Shown here piece after piece: positions 17,416-26,500 of a stretch of DNA of 64,000 nt. The notes beneath the pieces are model-generated. The model worked only from the letters and a program-made list of their open reading frames with translations, did not search any database and was not told the origin of the DNA. The stretch covers positions 434,001 through 498,000 of the forward strand of contig NZ_NJIX01000006.1 of the NCBI RefSeq assembly GCF_002209485.1. The letters run 5' to 3'. Source of the DNA: Achromobacter sp. HZ34. GTDB taxonomy: Bacteria > Pseudomonadota > Gammaproteobacteria > Burkholderiales > Burkholderiaceae_B. The position numbers and the translations under genes were made by a program. Each line of letters starts with the position of its first letter. Positions within the stretch are counted from its first letter, which is position 1.

Positions 17416-18367
17416 TTAGTGTGAAGGCGGTCTTGCTATTGAATGGTTGGTCCCCTTACTGATTTCCCCGATTTTCAGCTTGGCGAGCTCCGACGGGGAA
17501 ATCCCCCTTTGGCGGCAGGCATCTTTCCAGCGAGAGGAAGCTGCTGGATGGCTTCGAAGAAGTGTTCGAAGTCGGATTGCCTCAGTGTTCCAATCGGCTT
17601 GTCACCGACCAGAGACACTAGCAGGGGCATGACTGTCTGGACTTTGCGCAGCATCGCGCTGTGCTCGAGCTTTTCGTAGTACTCAAGGTAGGCCTTCGTC
17701 ACCTCTGACAGGCGAGGGGTCTCGGCGAACTGCGCGGCGACCGGCGTCGCGACCCTTTGCCCGTTGAAGCGCTGAAGAAGGCTCTCGTTGGTGCGGATGA
17801 GCGTGTGCCCGAACTCGAGGAGTAGGGCGTCCATCTGGCGGTGGAAGAATGATTGATTTCGTAGCGGTAGAAGCGCAGGAACTCATCAAGGGGTTGCTGC
17901 AGCATCTTGATGTCGTTGGTGGCCGTTGCGTCTTTGAGCGTCTGCAAGACCTCGGCATATCCTTGCCGATACTCGTGAACGTCTTCAAGGTCGTAGCCTG
18001 AGTTGGTGCGCCTGCGCTCGTCACCCGCCAAGCTGGCGGATTGATAGTGCGAGCAAATGCTCGAGATGGCAGGGGCCGTCAGGTCGTCGATGCGGATTGG
18101 CGGCCAACCCTGTTGGGCTGCAGTGGCTTTAGCCTGCTGCCGGAACTCGCGTGCCATCTTCTGTCGACGCAGTTGCCACTCACGAGTCAACTCGGCTTCA
18201 CCTTGCCGGTGTCGCTCAAGCGCCGTGCGGTAGTCCTTGGTCTTCAGGGAATGAATCACCTCTTTCTTGCCTGGGTAGCAAGTCAGTAGGTCGGTCGGAA
18301 TGCGCCTACGAAGGTAGTAGGTTCCGGATTTTGAGTGGCGCTGAAGGCCTGTGGGCAGGACTGGCAT
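17416..18367 (-). pseudogene. Broken tyrosine-recombinase integrase of the left island
   Basis: Frame 1 (from ATG 18367, PVLPTGLQRHSKSGTYYLRRRIP) is the DUF6538-type integrase N-terminus. A frameshift near 17845 moves the sense to another frame (MDALLLEFGHTLIRTNESLL to VSLVGDKPIGTLRQSDFEHFF). A second shift near 17537 moves it again (WKDACRQRGISPSELAKLKIG) before a stop at 17416. The whole catalytic domain with the R-H-R-Y residues is missing. The gene starts about 150 bp from the middle att repeat, as expected for the island's own integrase, so this island can no longer move by itself. Confidence 0.82.
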
Positions 18368-18518
18368 GGGTCGTGACTCTTCCAAAATTCCTGGTATAGG
18401 AAAAAGAAAAAGTCATGACCTAAGCTCTGGCCGATGTGTAGAGGCTTTGTGTAGAACGCGGTGTCAAAAACACCCTGCGTTCTACTGAATTCTTGAGAAT
18501 TCAAAAGCCTACAAAAAT

Positions 18519-18758
18519 TTGGCGGAGAGGGTGTCATTCCTATCGGAATCGCAAGCCATTGAAGATGATGGGTTTTCTAAAAAAACGAAAGCCGAGATAC
18601 CCCCTTTACTACCCGCAAAGATGTTGGCTTCAGTCGGAGCGCTTCGGACAAAGTCTACACACACGCTATCAGGCTTAAAATCTTGGGAACGTATTTTACG
18701 CGACCAACCATCCGTTGCTCAGGGGCAATGGATGGCTTGGCGGAATCACTGGCCCTGA
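18519..18758 (+). CDS. Short hypothetical ORF at the island junction
   Basis: A 79-codon frame starts with TTG inside the att repeat. Its second half (LPAKMLASVGALRTKSTHTL, LKSWERILRDQPSVAQGQW) looks protein-like; the first half does not. It may be the 3' remnant of a gene cut by integration. It is the only candidate in 18541-18845. Confidence 0.25.
   Translation: MAERVSFLSESQAIEDDGFSKKTKAEIPPLLPAKMLASVGALRTKSTHTLSGLKSWERILRDQPSVAQGQWMAWRNHWP
18520..18539. repeat. Middle attachment repeat between the two islands
   Basis: tggcggagagggtg followed by tc then attc matches the tRNA-Ser end repeat at 18 of 20 positions (14 consecutive). It marks the junction of two tandem insertions and lies beside the broken integrase, as the right att lies beside the intact one. 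Confidence 0.8.
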
Positions 18759-18845
18759 GCAAATAGGGGACCTCTAGAGGTTATGGCAAAAGCAGCCCAC
18801 GAATATTGACGGGTTGAGTTCAGCCAAGAGCAGTCACTAATGAGG

Positions 18846-19862
18846 TCACCCGTTACCCTTGGCGTCTTCACGAACACCGTGCGTCAATTGCTCGACCAGA
18901 GTTAGTGCTTCAGCCACAGCCTCGTGTTTGATCACCAATCTCTGCCCAGACTTATACCGCGTGTCGCCAGTTTTCCTAATGTAATCATCATCGACGATGC
19001 CCTATGTGTGGGCGAGCAGGTGACGCTGCTGGAAAACCGTTGTCAGCTGTTCCATCTCGGCGACAGTGAGGTGCTTGTCGTATCCGTGCCCAATGGCGGC
19101 AACCCAAAGAGCTGAACCCTCGGCAAGGTTCTGAAATGCGTTGCGCCGGATTTTGGTTGTCGGTGCAACACGTGCGTGAAGCGCCTCTGCAATCCGCTGG
19201 AATGCAGTCACCACGTTTTGTAAAGCGCTCTCGACGATCAGACGGCACGTGTTTTCCGCAGTGTCCGCATCTGGAATGGAAATTTTGATAGTGTCAATGG
19301 CTTCGAGCGACTGCCGGATGCCCTGGGCCGTGAGATCGAAAACAAGCTCCGCTGCGTTTGCTCCACAAGACGGACAGAAATACGCCGCGCCGACAACGGC
19401 ATACCGACATCCGCATTCAGTACAAGTGATTTTGAGACGCATGGGCGCTGCCGCAGTATAGGGAATCAGTACATGCTGCGGTCGGCTGTCCACCCTCATG
19501 CTCATCGAGATGAATCCGCCCTTGGGCTGTCTCTGGTTGAATTTCTGCGCGTCACGGCGAAGCGCACCATCGATTGCTCCCTGAATATTCGCCAGCGCAA
19601 CGTCCCGAACGTGGTTAAGCTGTTCCTGTGTCCACCACTTCTGTGCATCGGCGGTGTGGCCGCAGAATGGACAAAAAACCTCCTCGTCCCTGACCTTGTC
19701 CTTCCAGTCAGCCATCAACACCTTGAACTGAGCCAAACATTCTGGCGCGGGACACTCGCGGTCGAAGTAGTTGTCATCGTCGGCTGAGATGGAAACAGTA
19801 GATTTTTCGTTGCCAAGCTTTTCCAGTGCGCGGATTGTTTCTTCAAACATCGCCAGTCTCAT
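18846..19862 (-). pseudogene. HEPN-like protein with zinc ribbons, interrupted by an in-frame amber codon
   Basis: From ATG 19862 the frame has two zinc-ribbon-like parts: CPAPEC...CPFCGH and CTECGC...CPSCGA. A helical C-terminal half ends in QQRHLLAHT; RHLLAH fits the R-x4-H motif of HEPN ribonucleases. A TAG at 19002-19004 follows at once. The same frame then continues GIVDDDYIRKTGDTRY, GQRLVIKHEAVAEALTLVEQL, to TGA at 18846-18848, clearly the natural C-terminus. The full product would be about 338 residues. Either the gene is inactivated or the stop is read through. It is probably an anti-phage RNase of the island. Confidence 0.65.
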
Positions 19863-19901
19863 CCCAAAAATGTTCCCTTCCGATGCGCTGCGAGAACGCA
19901 C

Positions 19902-20263
19902 TTCGCTTCCATCAACAGGCTACCACTACTGGTGCGACAATTTTCTTCTGGATGGTGACATAAAAGCCCGAGCTAGAAACCATATTTTCCTGACGTTAGC
20001 TTTGAGCTGCATCGGGGATTTGTCTTTGCGGCAGGCTGCTTCCCTGTCCTTCGTCATTGCTTTTTATGTAATAGAAAAAACAATCTCAATCTATGGGATA
20101 AAGCACAAGTAGCCGAGTAAGGGAAATGAACATCAGGTCAATGCATGTAGATCAAGCCCTTCATCGACAGATGGATGAGGGTAGCGATCAGCTACACGAC
20201 CCTCACATCGAATAAAAAAATATCAACACAGGTGATCCGTTGGCATAACCAACGAGATCAACC
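19902..20263. other. Intergenic stretch without a supported gene
   Basis: About 360 bp lies between two oppositely directed genes (the HEPN-like gene on the minus strand, the Gp2-like gene on the plus strand), so it should hold both promoters. The 113-codon frame 19771-20112 is mostly antisense to the HEPN gene and has no recognisable features. Confidence 0.4.
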
Positions 20264-20893
20264 ATGTTCGATGAAAGCAGCTATGACCACGACATCAGCC
20301 GTGACCACGAGATCAAACGCCGTAAGGCTGAACAAGCCAGAGTCCGCAGGAACAGACGTACAGGTCTGGCATTCGAAGAGGACATGTTCGAAGATAGCTC
20401 ACGCCATCTAATTCTCTTCCCCACGCTGACCTACAAGAAGCGGTATCGCGAAGACGTGATGCTCGGCACGATCCAGCATCATCGAGATCGACTCTTCCGT
20501 CATATCGAAGACTACGACAGCGAACTGCTGCATGACATTCGAGGACTGATCTGGAAGCTCGAAGAAGGCAAGCGCTCAGGCTTGCATCTGCATCTACTCG
20601 TCTTCTATCGAGGTGATCGTAGAGCTGATGTACCCATTTGCAGGATGCTCGGCGAATACTGGGAACACGACATCACGAAGGGATGGGGGGATTATTGGAA
20701 TTCCAATGCCCATAAGGCCGATCTACAACATCAATGGGGCGTAGGCCTCGGGCAGGTCAATCGTCATAACGATCCGAAGCGTGACTCCCTGCGCCTCTTC
20801 ATCGAAAACTACATGGCGAAGTCCAACCAAGTGCCGAAGGATCGCACCGATGACGACAAGCTGTTCGGGGTGAGGTATTTCAGCCAGCGCTAG
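20264..20893 (+). CDS. Inovirus Gp2-like / YagK-YfjJ C-terminal family protein
   Basis: The protein has 209 residues. The central KRSGLHLHLLVFYRG (about residues 105-119) carries the H-x-H of the HUH-like Rep fold. ILFPTLTYKKRY before it, WGDYWN after it and the terminal region SLRLFIENYMAKSNQVPK, then FGVRYFSQR, match the inovirus-type Gp2 / YagK-YfjJ family of small satellite and P4-like elements. It probably acts in replication of the excised element. It lies between the HEPN-like gene and the end of the DISARM operon, which it faces convergently. Confidence 0.72.
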   Translation: MFDESSYDHDISRDHEIKRRKAEQARVRRNRRTGLAFEEDMFEDSSRHLILFPTLTYKKRYREDVMLGTIQHHRDRLFRHIEDYDSELLHDIRGLIWKLEEGKRSGLHLHLLVFYRGDRRADVPICRMLGEYWEHDITKGWGDYWNSNAHKADLQHQWGVGLGQVNRHNDPKRDSLRLFIENYMAKSNQVPKDRTDDDKLFGVRYFSQR

Positions 20894-20911
20894 TTACCAC
20901 ATGCAAACCGT

Positions 20912-21673
20912 TCATGCCGGTGATACCGTCTTTGTATCGATTAATGCCTGCAAGTGTTCGTCCAGCAATTTTGGAATTTTTCCGCCTGTAATTAGAACCC
21001 CTGCCTCCATATTTAGCTCCATCGCGTGCCCCGTCAGATTCGCGCTTGTGATGAAGCACATGGTGCTGTCGGCCACAGCGACCTTGGCGTGAACTTTCCC
21101 ATTTACGTATGCGGTTTTTCGTTCGCGCCAAGCGTAGAATGCCGCGCCAGGCACAAGATCTCGCATCTTGCCAATGACATCAATATTAATGCTGCCACCA
21201 TGGTCTTGTGAGGATTCGAGCAAAATATTAATGCCCGTCCCCCGTTCATTAGCAGCGTTCAATGCTTGGACGATCGTGCTCACGTCGTAGGCCACAAAGC
21301 TCGTAATAAATAGGGATCTTTCAGCGGAATTAATGACCTGAAGAAGCGCCTGCTCTGTTCGGCGAGCCGATACGAAAGGCGTCGTCGGGCCAGTCCACAC
21401 GAGTTCGGTGGATTGCTCCAACGCAGCTTTGGTATAGACGTGGCTGGCAGCGAGAAGCATCAACGCCAGTTCGCCCGAACCGACCTCGGTGTTTTGCCAT
21501 GCGGCTGCAAGTTGCTCGACCACGGTGCTGGCCACCGGGGTTCCCACCACGCTCGGTAACGTCGACGCAGCTTTGCTGGCTTCGGTTCGACGAATGCGTG
21601 CGGCAATGGCCTGCACCTTTTCGGGAGAAACCAGAGAAACCAATGCTGCAATGGCATCCAAGAGTTCGTCCAT
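20912..21673 (-). CDS. drmC: DISARM protein DrmC (phospholipase D fold)
   Basis: The protein has 253 residues, last gene of the operon. It has a PLD-like domain with one HKD motif, VHAKVAVADST (H-x-K-x4-D, about residues 193-203), then ITSANLTGHAMELNMEAGVL. AERSLFITSFVAYDVSTIVQAL opens the domain at about 116. DrmC belongs to the DISARM core but is partly dispensable in studied systems. Its ATG follows the drmB stop by 1 bp. Confidence 0.88.
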   Translation of the reverse strand: MDELLDAIAALVSLVSPEKVQAIAARIRRTEASKAASTLPSVVGTPVASTVVEQLAAAWQNTEVGSGELALMLLAASHVYTKAALEQSTELVWTGPTTPFVSARRTEQALLQVINSAERSLFITSFVAYDVSTIVQALNAANERGTGINILLESSQDHGGSINIDVIGKMRDLVPGAAFYAWRERKTAYVNGKVHAKVAVADSTMCFITSANLTGHAMELNMEAGVLITGGKIPKLLDEHLQALIDTKTVSPA

Positions 21674-21674
21674 T

Positions 21675-23534
21675 TCAGAAACCCTTGAAGAAAGCAGCGT
21701 CGGTGCGTTCGAGCGTGGGCACGAGCAGCGATCGATCCAGATAGCGGTTGCCTCGCTCGCAAGAGGTCTCCGCTACCAAACTGCACGCATGACAGGCAGC
21801 ACCATGCAGGGAGCGATCCTTCTCCGGATCATGCTCCGAACAGAGTGGGTCAGAGGAGCAGATCTTCGAGCGATTCAACGCTTGCTCCAACAAGCGACCG
21901 AGGTTTTCAGGCTTGCCGAGATCGACGAGACCGCCCAAGGTGCCGTCCGAATCGGCGGCTGCCGTGTAGATTAGGATGCCTGCCTGCGGGGTATCGCCAG
22001 AAGTGTCGGCATAGATGCGTTCACGAATGCTCGCAGCGTTGTACCCGCATTCCAGCGCCAACTCCCGAATCAGTAGATGAGAGAGCGTGTGCAGCATTGC
22101 ATAACGAATGCCCGGGTAGCCCTCGTTCGGGTCGAGATGACGTGAATTGCGCCATCCCCTATGACCACCTCGGAGCATCTGGTCGACTTTCTTGACACCA
22201 TCCAGAGCCTCCCACTTGACGAGCGCAGCTTCGTCGAACTGGATGAAGATTCCTTCACCATGAACCTGGTTGGCTGGCACCCAATCCGGCTTGCTGCGTG
22301 ACAGGCTGGCCATCTGCGGACGCTCATTGGGGTCGCCAGACTCTTCGGGTGCTTCGACACGAGTGAAACCCAGCAGCGCATTCACCTCGCGCAAACGTTC
22401 GAGCAGCAAGACTCGACTGACATGACCACCGAGTCCCGTTGGCGTACCGACCTTCTTGCTCATGAAGTGCGGGTAGTCCGTGGGCGGGTTGGCTTCGGTC
22501 AACACGTCCCACTCGGGCCCTTTGATGTCGGCTTCACCCACGACATCTTGTCCACCACCGGAGCGATGCGCCTCGATGGCCGACCAGATTGAGGCCACCT
22601 CATACTTGTCGATGCCTGGCAGCGCCCCGGTCTTTTTCAACGTCTTCACCGTCACCGACACCTCGGCTTCGGAATCGAGATCTTCGAAAAATTCCCAGCC
22701 ATCCTGGATCAGCTGACTGAGCGGGTCTTTGGTCTGCGGAATCGCGAGCGCCGAGAGCGTGATCGGAAACCAGCTATTCGTGGCCCCCAACAGAACGGCG
22801 CGCGCTTCCTCGTCGCATTCGTTGTCGAAGTGATCCAGATGCGGATGGCGTCCTCGGCACCCTGGCAGATTCTCTTTCCCGGCTTTTCCAAAGGCGTGCG
22901 CCATACTTCTGGACGCCCCGCAGGCATCACACTTCACCCACAGGTTTTCCGTTTGCAGCGACGCGCTACTCTCGAAGAAGCGCAGCGTGCCCTTGCACGG
23001 ACTGATGCCGCCATGAACGAAGTAGTGCCAAGGGAAGTCATCGAGATGGCCGTCGCGACAGGCCAACAGGAAACGTGCGGGGACGGCATCTGCGTCCTTG
23101 GCCGGTTGGTCGCCTTTGGAGCCACGGCAGCCTTTGTGCACGAAACGGGTTCGCTCTGGCCTGAAACGGTTCTCCTTGATCTCGAACAGACCTGCATCAA
23201 AGGGCGACAGCAGGCCGCACTTCACGCAACGCATCCAGCGCGGGAATGGCCGGACGGGAACGCCGATATTGGCCTCGGCAGACCAGACGTCGACGAGTTC
23301 ATTCTTCTGGAAAGGCGGCATCCGCAGGTTTTCGACCTGCGTTCCCAGAACCTTCCGAACTGCAGCGAGCAGCCGCGCCTCCTGAATCGGCTGGCAGCGA
23401 TCCTTTTCCCAGCGGTCGATACCAAGCGTCACGACGGAAAGGCTGGGCAGGTCGATCAGCGCACCGGGGCCATATGTCCACAGCAATTGGCTGGGTCGTA
23501 CTTCGCCGACTGGCGTTTTGTTATTGATGATCAT
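21675..23534 (-). CDS. drmB: DISARM protein DrmB (DUF1998)
   Basis: The protein has 619 residues. The N-terminus GEVRPSQLLWTYGPGALIDL is typical of DrmB, and cysteine pairs (CVKC, CDAC) suggest zinc sites. The C-terminal DUF1998 domain has LHTLSHLLIRELALECGY, LIYTAAADSDGTLGGLV and the C-x2-C / C-x-H segment CSEHDPEKD...HGAACHACSL. DrmB works with DrmA as the core DNA-engaging complex of DISARM. ATG 23534 is 2 bp after the drmA stop. Confidence 0.93.
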   Translation of the reverse strand: MIINNKTPVGEVRPSQLLWTYGPGALIDLPSLSVVTLGIDRWEKDRCQPIQEARLLAAVRKVLGTQVENLRMPPFQKNELVDVWSAEANIGVPVRPFPRWMRCVKCGLLSPFDAGLFEIKENRFRPERTRFVHKGCRGSKGDQPAKDADAVPARFLLACRDGHLDDFPWHYFVHGGISPCKGTLRFFESSASLQTENLWVKCDACGASRSMAHAFGKAGKENLPGCRGRHPHLDHFDNECDEEARAVLLGATNSWFPITLSALAIPQTKDPLSQLIQDGWEFFEDLDSEAEVSVTVKTLKKTGALPGIDKYEVASIWSAIEAHRSGGGQDVVGEADIKGPEWDVLTEANPPTDYPHFMSKKVGTPTGLGGHVSRVLLLERLREVNALLGFTRVEAPEESGDPNERPQMASLSRSKPDWVPANQVHGEGIFIQFDEAALVKWEALDGVKKVDQMLRGGHRGWRNSRHLDPNEGYPGIRYAMLHTLSHLLIRELALECGYNAASIRERIYADTSGDTPQAGILIYTAAADSDGTLGGLVDLGKPENLGRLLEQALNRSKICSSDPLCSEHDPEKDRSLHGAACHACSLVAETSCERGNRYLDRSLLVPTLERTDAAFFKGF

Positions 23535-23536
23535 GT

Positions 23537-26500
23537 TCAATCCTCATCCTTCGCTGCGGGACGAGGCTTCCAATCGTGATAGTCCGTGATATGGCTCGTG
23601 TTCATGATCAGACGCACGCCGGGCTCGACCTCTCGCATCGACATAGGCACGGTCCAGTTGTCCCAGGCTTGAAGTCCTGGCGACTTGATCAATGCCACGG
23701 TCTTGTCTTTTTCGGGGCCGCGCTTCTCATAGGCCAAGATCCGTCCGCCCTTGCTGACTTCTTTCGCCCATTCGTCGGCGCGCTCTTTCAGCTCGGTCTC
23801 AGCCAACTGCTTACGTGAGTTGTCTTCAGCGACATTGCCTGCGCGAGTCGCCAACACCTTGATGGCATCGACGATCTCGGCCTGATTGGACATATTTAAT
23901 TGGCCAGCGCCTTCGTTCGGGCTGAACCCGTCGTTCTCCAGACGCATCAAACTCAACAACGATCCCGTCAGACCACGATCCATCGCGCGTGGCGAGAACG
24001 GCGTTACCGATTGCGCCTCGACGTGCTTATAGAAAGTGGCGTGGTAGTGCTCGAAGGTTTCGTAATGAGACAGGTCGCGTGGTCTGGCCCACGTCAGCAC
24101 CGTGCAGACCAGGCCCGGGAAAGAACGCCCGACACGGCTGGTGGCCTGAATGTACTCAGCAGTTCCTTTGGGTTGCCCGTTCACGGCCATCAGGCCGAGT
24201 CGGTTTACGTCGACACCGACGGAAAGCATGTTGGTCGCCAGCACCACATCTATGGCGCGCGTGTCGCCGTCCTGCCAGCGGGTCATATACTTGCCGCTTG
24301 TTGTGTCGAACTCGGACTTGAACTTGACCTCCAGGTTATCGAGATACTTGGGAATGTCTTGGCTTGATACTCGGGACGTCAGTTCGCGAATGTTGCTGAT
24401 GCTGCGTTGTGCCAGTGCAGGGCGCTCTACCATGCTCATCTGTACGCGATAAGAACGTGTCTGCACATCGTCCTCTGCCAAGCGCTTCATGCCGCCCAGC
24501 TCACGCAAAGAGTTGAAATAGCCGACCATGGTCATGTAAGGATCAGCGGGTTCGCCAAAGTGATCGAACAGTTCCTGCGCTGCTGTCAGGAACGCGGTGT
24601 AGACGCGGATCAACATCGCGGGGCGCGAACTACCGGGTGAGCACACTCCAAGGTAACGTCGCCCCGGCTTGTCCTTGATAGATCTCTGGACTGAGAAATA
24701 GTTATCTTCCACATCCAATCCAGATGGCGGAAAGATTGAAATTTGCCGGTTGAAAACTCCAGAAATTTGTTGCTTCGCTTTTCGCACCGTCGCCGTGGAG
24801 GCGATGACCTTGGGCTTGACCGTCTTGCCATTGAGCGTCCAGCCGCACATTTCGTCCACGGCGGTCTCATACAAGCCTACCATGGTGCCCAGCGGCCCAC
24901 TGATCAGGTGGAACTCGTCCTGAATGATCAAATCTGGCGGACGTATCGGGTTGATGGCCTTCACCTTGGAGGAAGGTTGGCCCTTGGCCGCTTGATGATT
25001 GCCATTGCAATCGGCACCCTGCCAAAGCAGTCCGTGGCGCTCGCATTCCTGCCCGACGCGACCAAAGAGCGTGCGCACTTGACCACGCCACGCCATCATG
25101 GCGAACTTGTCCACGGTGGCGATCATCATCGTCGGTGGGCGGTGGTAAATCTCTTCGTCGACCACCAGCACCGGAATCCCCGGATGCGGCTGCTTGCTGG
25201 ACTTACCCTTGGAAAAATTACAGCGACCTTTCTTGTCGCCACAGAATACGAAGGTGCGACCAGCGCCTTTGTCGACCTCGACGTCGCGTCCGGGGGCCAC
25301 TTCCGAGCCGCACCACGGACAACTAGTAAGCTGCGCGGGTGAGGCCACTCCGGCGTTGTATTTGCCGGGGTTGCGCACATCCTCAATGGCGCGGTGGCTG
25401 TCCTCGGTAGTGCCCGGCGTAACCTTGTTGCCAACCCACAGACCGATGGTGAAGGGCTCCGTGCCGAGGGATTTGTCGCCCATGTCCAGGGCTTCACGTC
25501 GCAATACTTCCATGGCACAAATCAATGCCGTGGCACGCTGGAACTGTTGCAGCGTCAGCAGGCGCAGCGTGTAGCGCATGATCACGGCTAAACCGCGCGA
25601 GCTGTCGAACCCGCCGAGATTGCCCTGCATGCGTCGAATGGCCATGGTGAAGGCGGCCACGCCTAAATAGGCTTCGGTTTTGCCACCACCGGTGGGGAAC
25701 CAAAGCAGATCGGCATAGGCCTCGACGGGCTGGACGCGATCCGGGTGACTCGGGTCTGCCAGTGATGGGATCGAGAGCAGCAGGAACGCCAATTGGAATG
25801 GACGCCAGCTGCGGTTCTTCAGCACATCGAACTTGTCGATGGTGACATCCTCGCCCCGGCGCATGGCCAGCGCGTATTGGCTGCGCACGCGTTGCGTGGC
25901 CATCGCTTTGTTGGCGAAGCGAAAGGCCGCCAGCGCTTTCTCATTGGTTTTCAGTGTATCGATACCCTGCTGCAGACGGGTGTGGATTTCCTGGCAGCGG
26001 TCCATCGCTTGTTGCGACTGGGGGTCGTAGCCGGTCACTTCGGCCCCGACGCGAGCGCGCTGCTCATTGATCCATGCAGCGTAGTCCTTGGTCAGCATGC
26101 TCAAGGCGTCGACCAGTGGGTCGATCTCCAAAGTCGCCAAGCGCTGCATGTCGAGCAGGCCGCTGCTGACCATCTCGCGCATCGCCGGGCGATCGCTTGG
26201 ATCAAGACCGGGCGTCTCTGTCACCTGCACCTCGTATTGTGGCATCACCGTGGTGCGCACCTCGGTTGCCAGCGTCACGTCGTCTGCGGTTTCGGCATGG
26301 ACGGCAACGCCATGGCCCACGGCGAATTCGACGCGGTTGCGGTAAATCATCTCCAGCGCTTCACGTTCGGGGTCCATGCCGTTGGCGTCCAGCACCGGCC
26401 GGCGCCGGAAGATGGCGCGTTTGAAAGCACTCTTCTCCGCGCGAACAATTAGCTCGGGTTGAAAGACCCAAGATGAATCTTTGTTGGTGTCTTTTTCATG

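Larger units (their letters stand above)
5282..18539. mobile_element. Left genomic island (older, integrase decayed)
   Basis: It is bounded by the tRNA-Ser end repeats at 5282 and 18520. It carries Pycsar, an AbiJ-like gene, a large putative RNA, an ABC-three-component system and, next to its right border, a ruined integrase. The integrase-beside-att layout matches that of the right island. Several segments, notably the Pycsar genes and the SMC gene, are visibly more AT-rich than the flanking chromosome. Confidence 0.8.
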
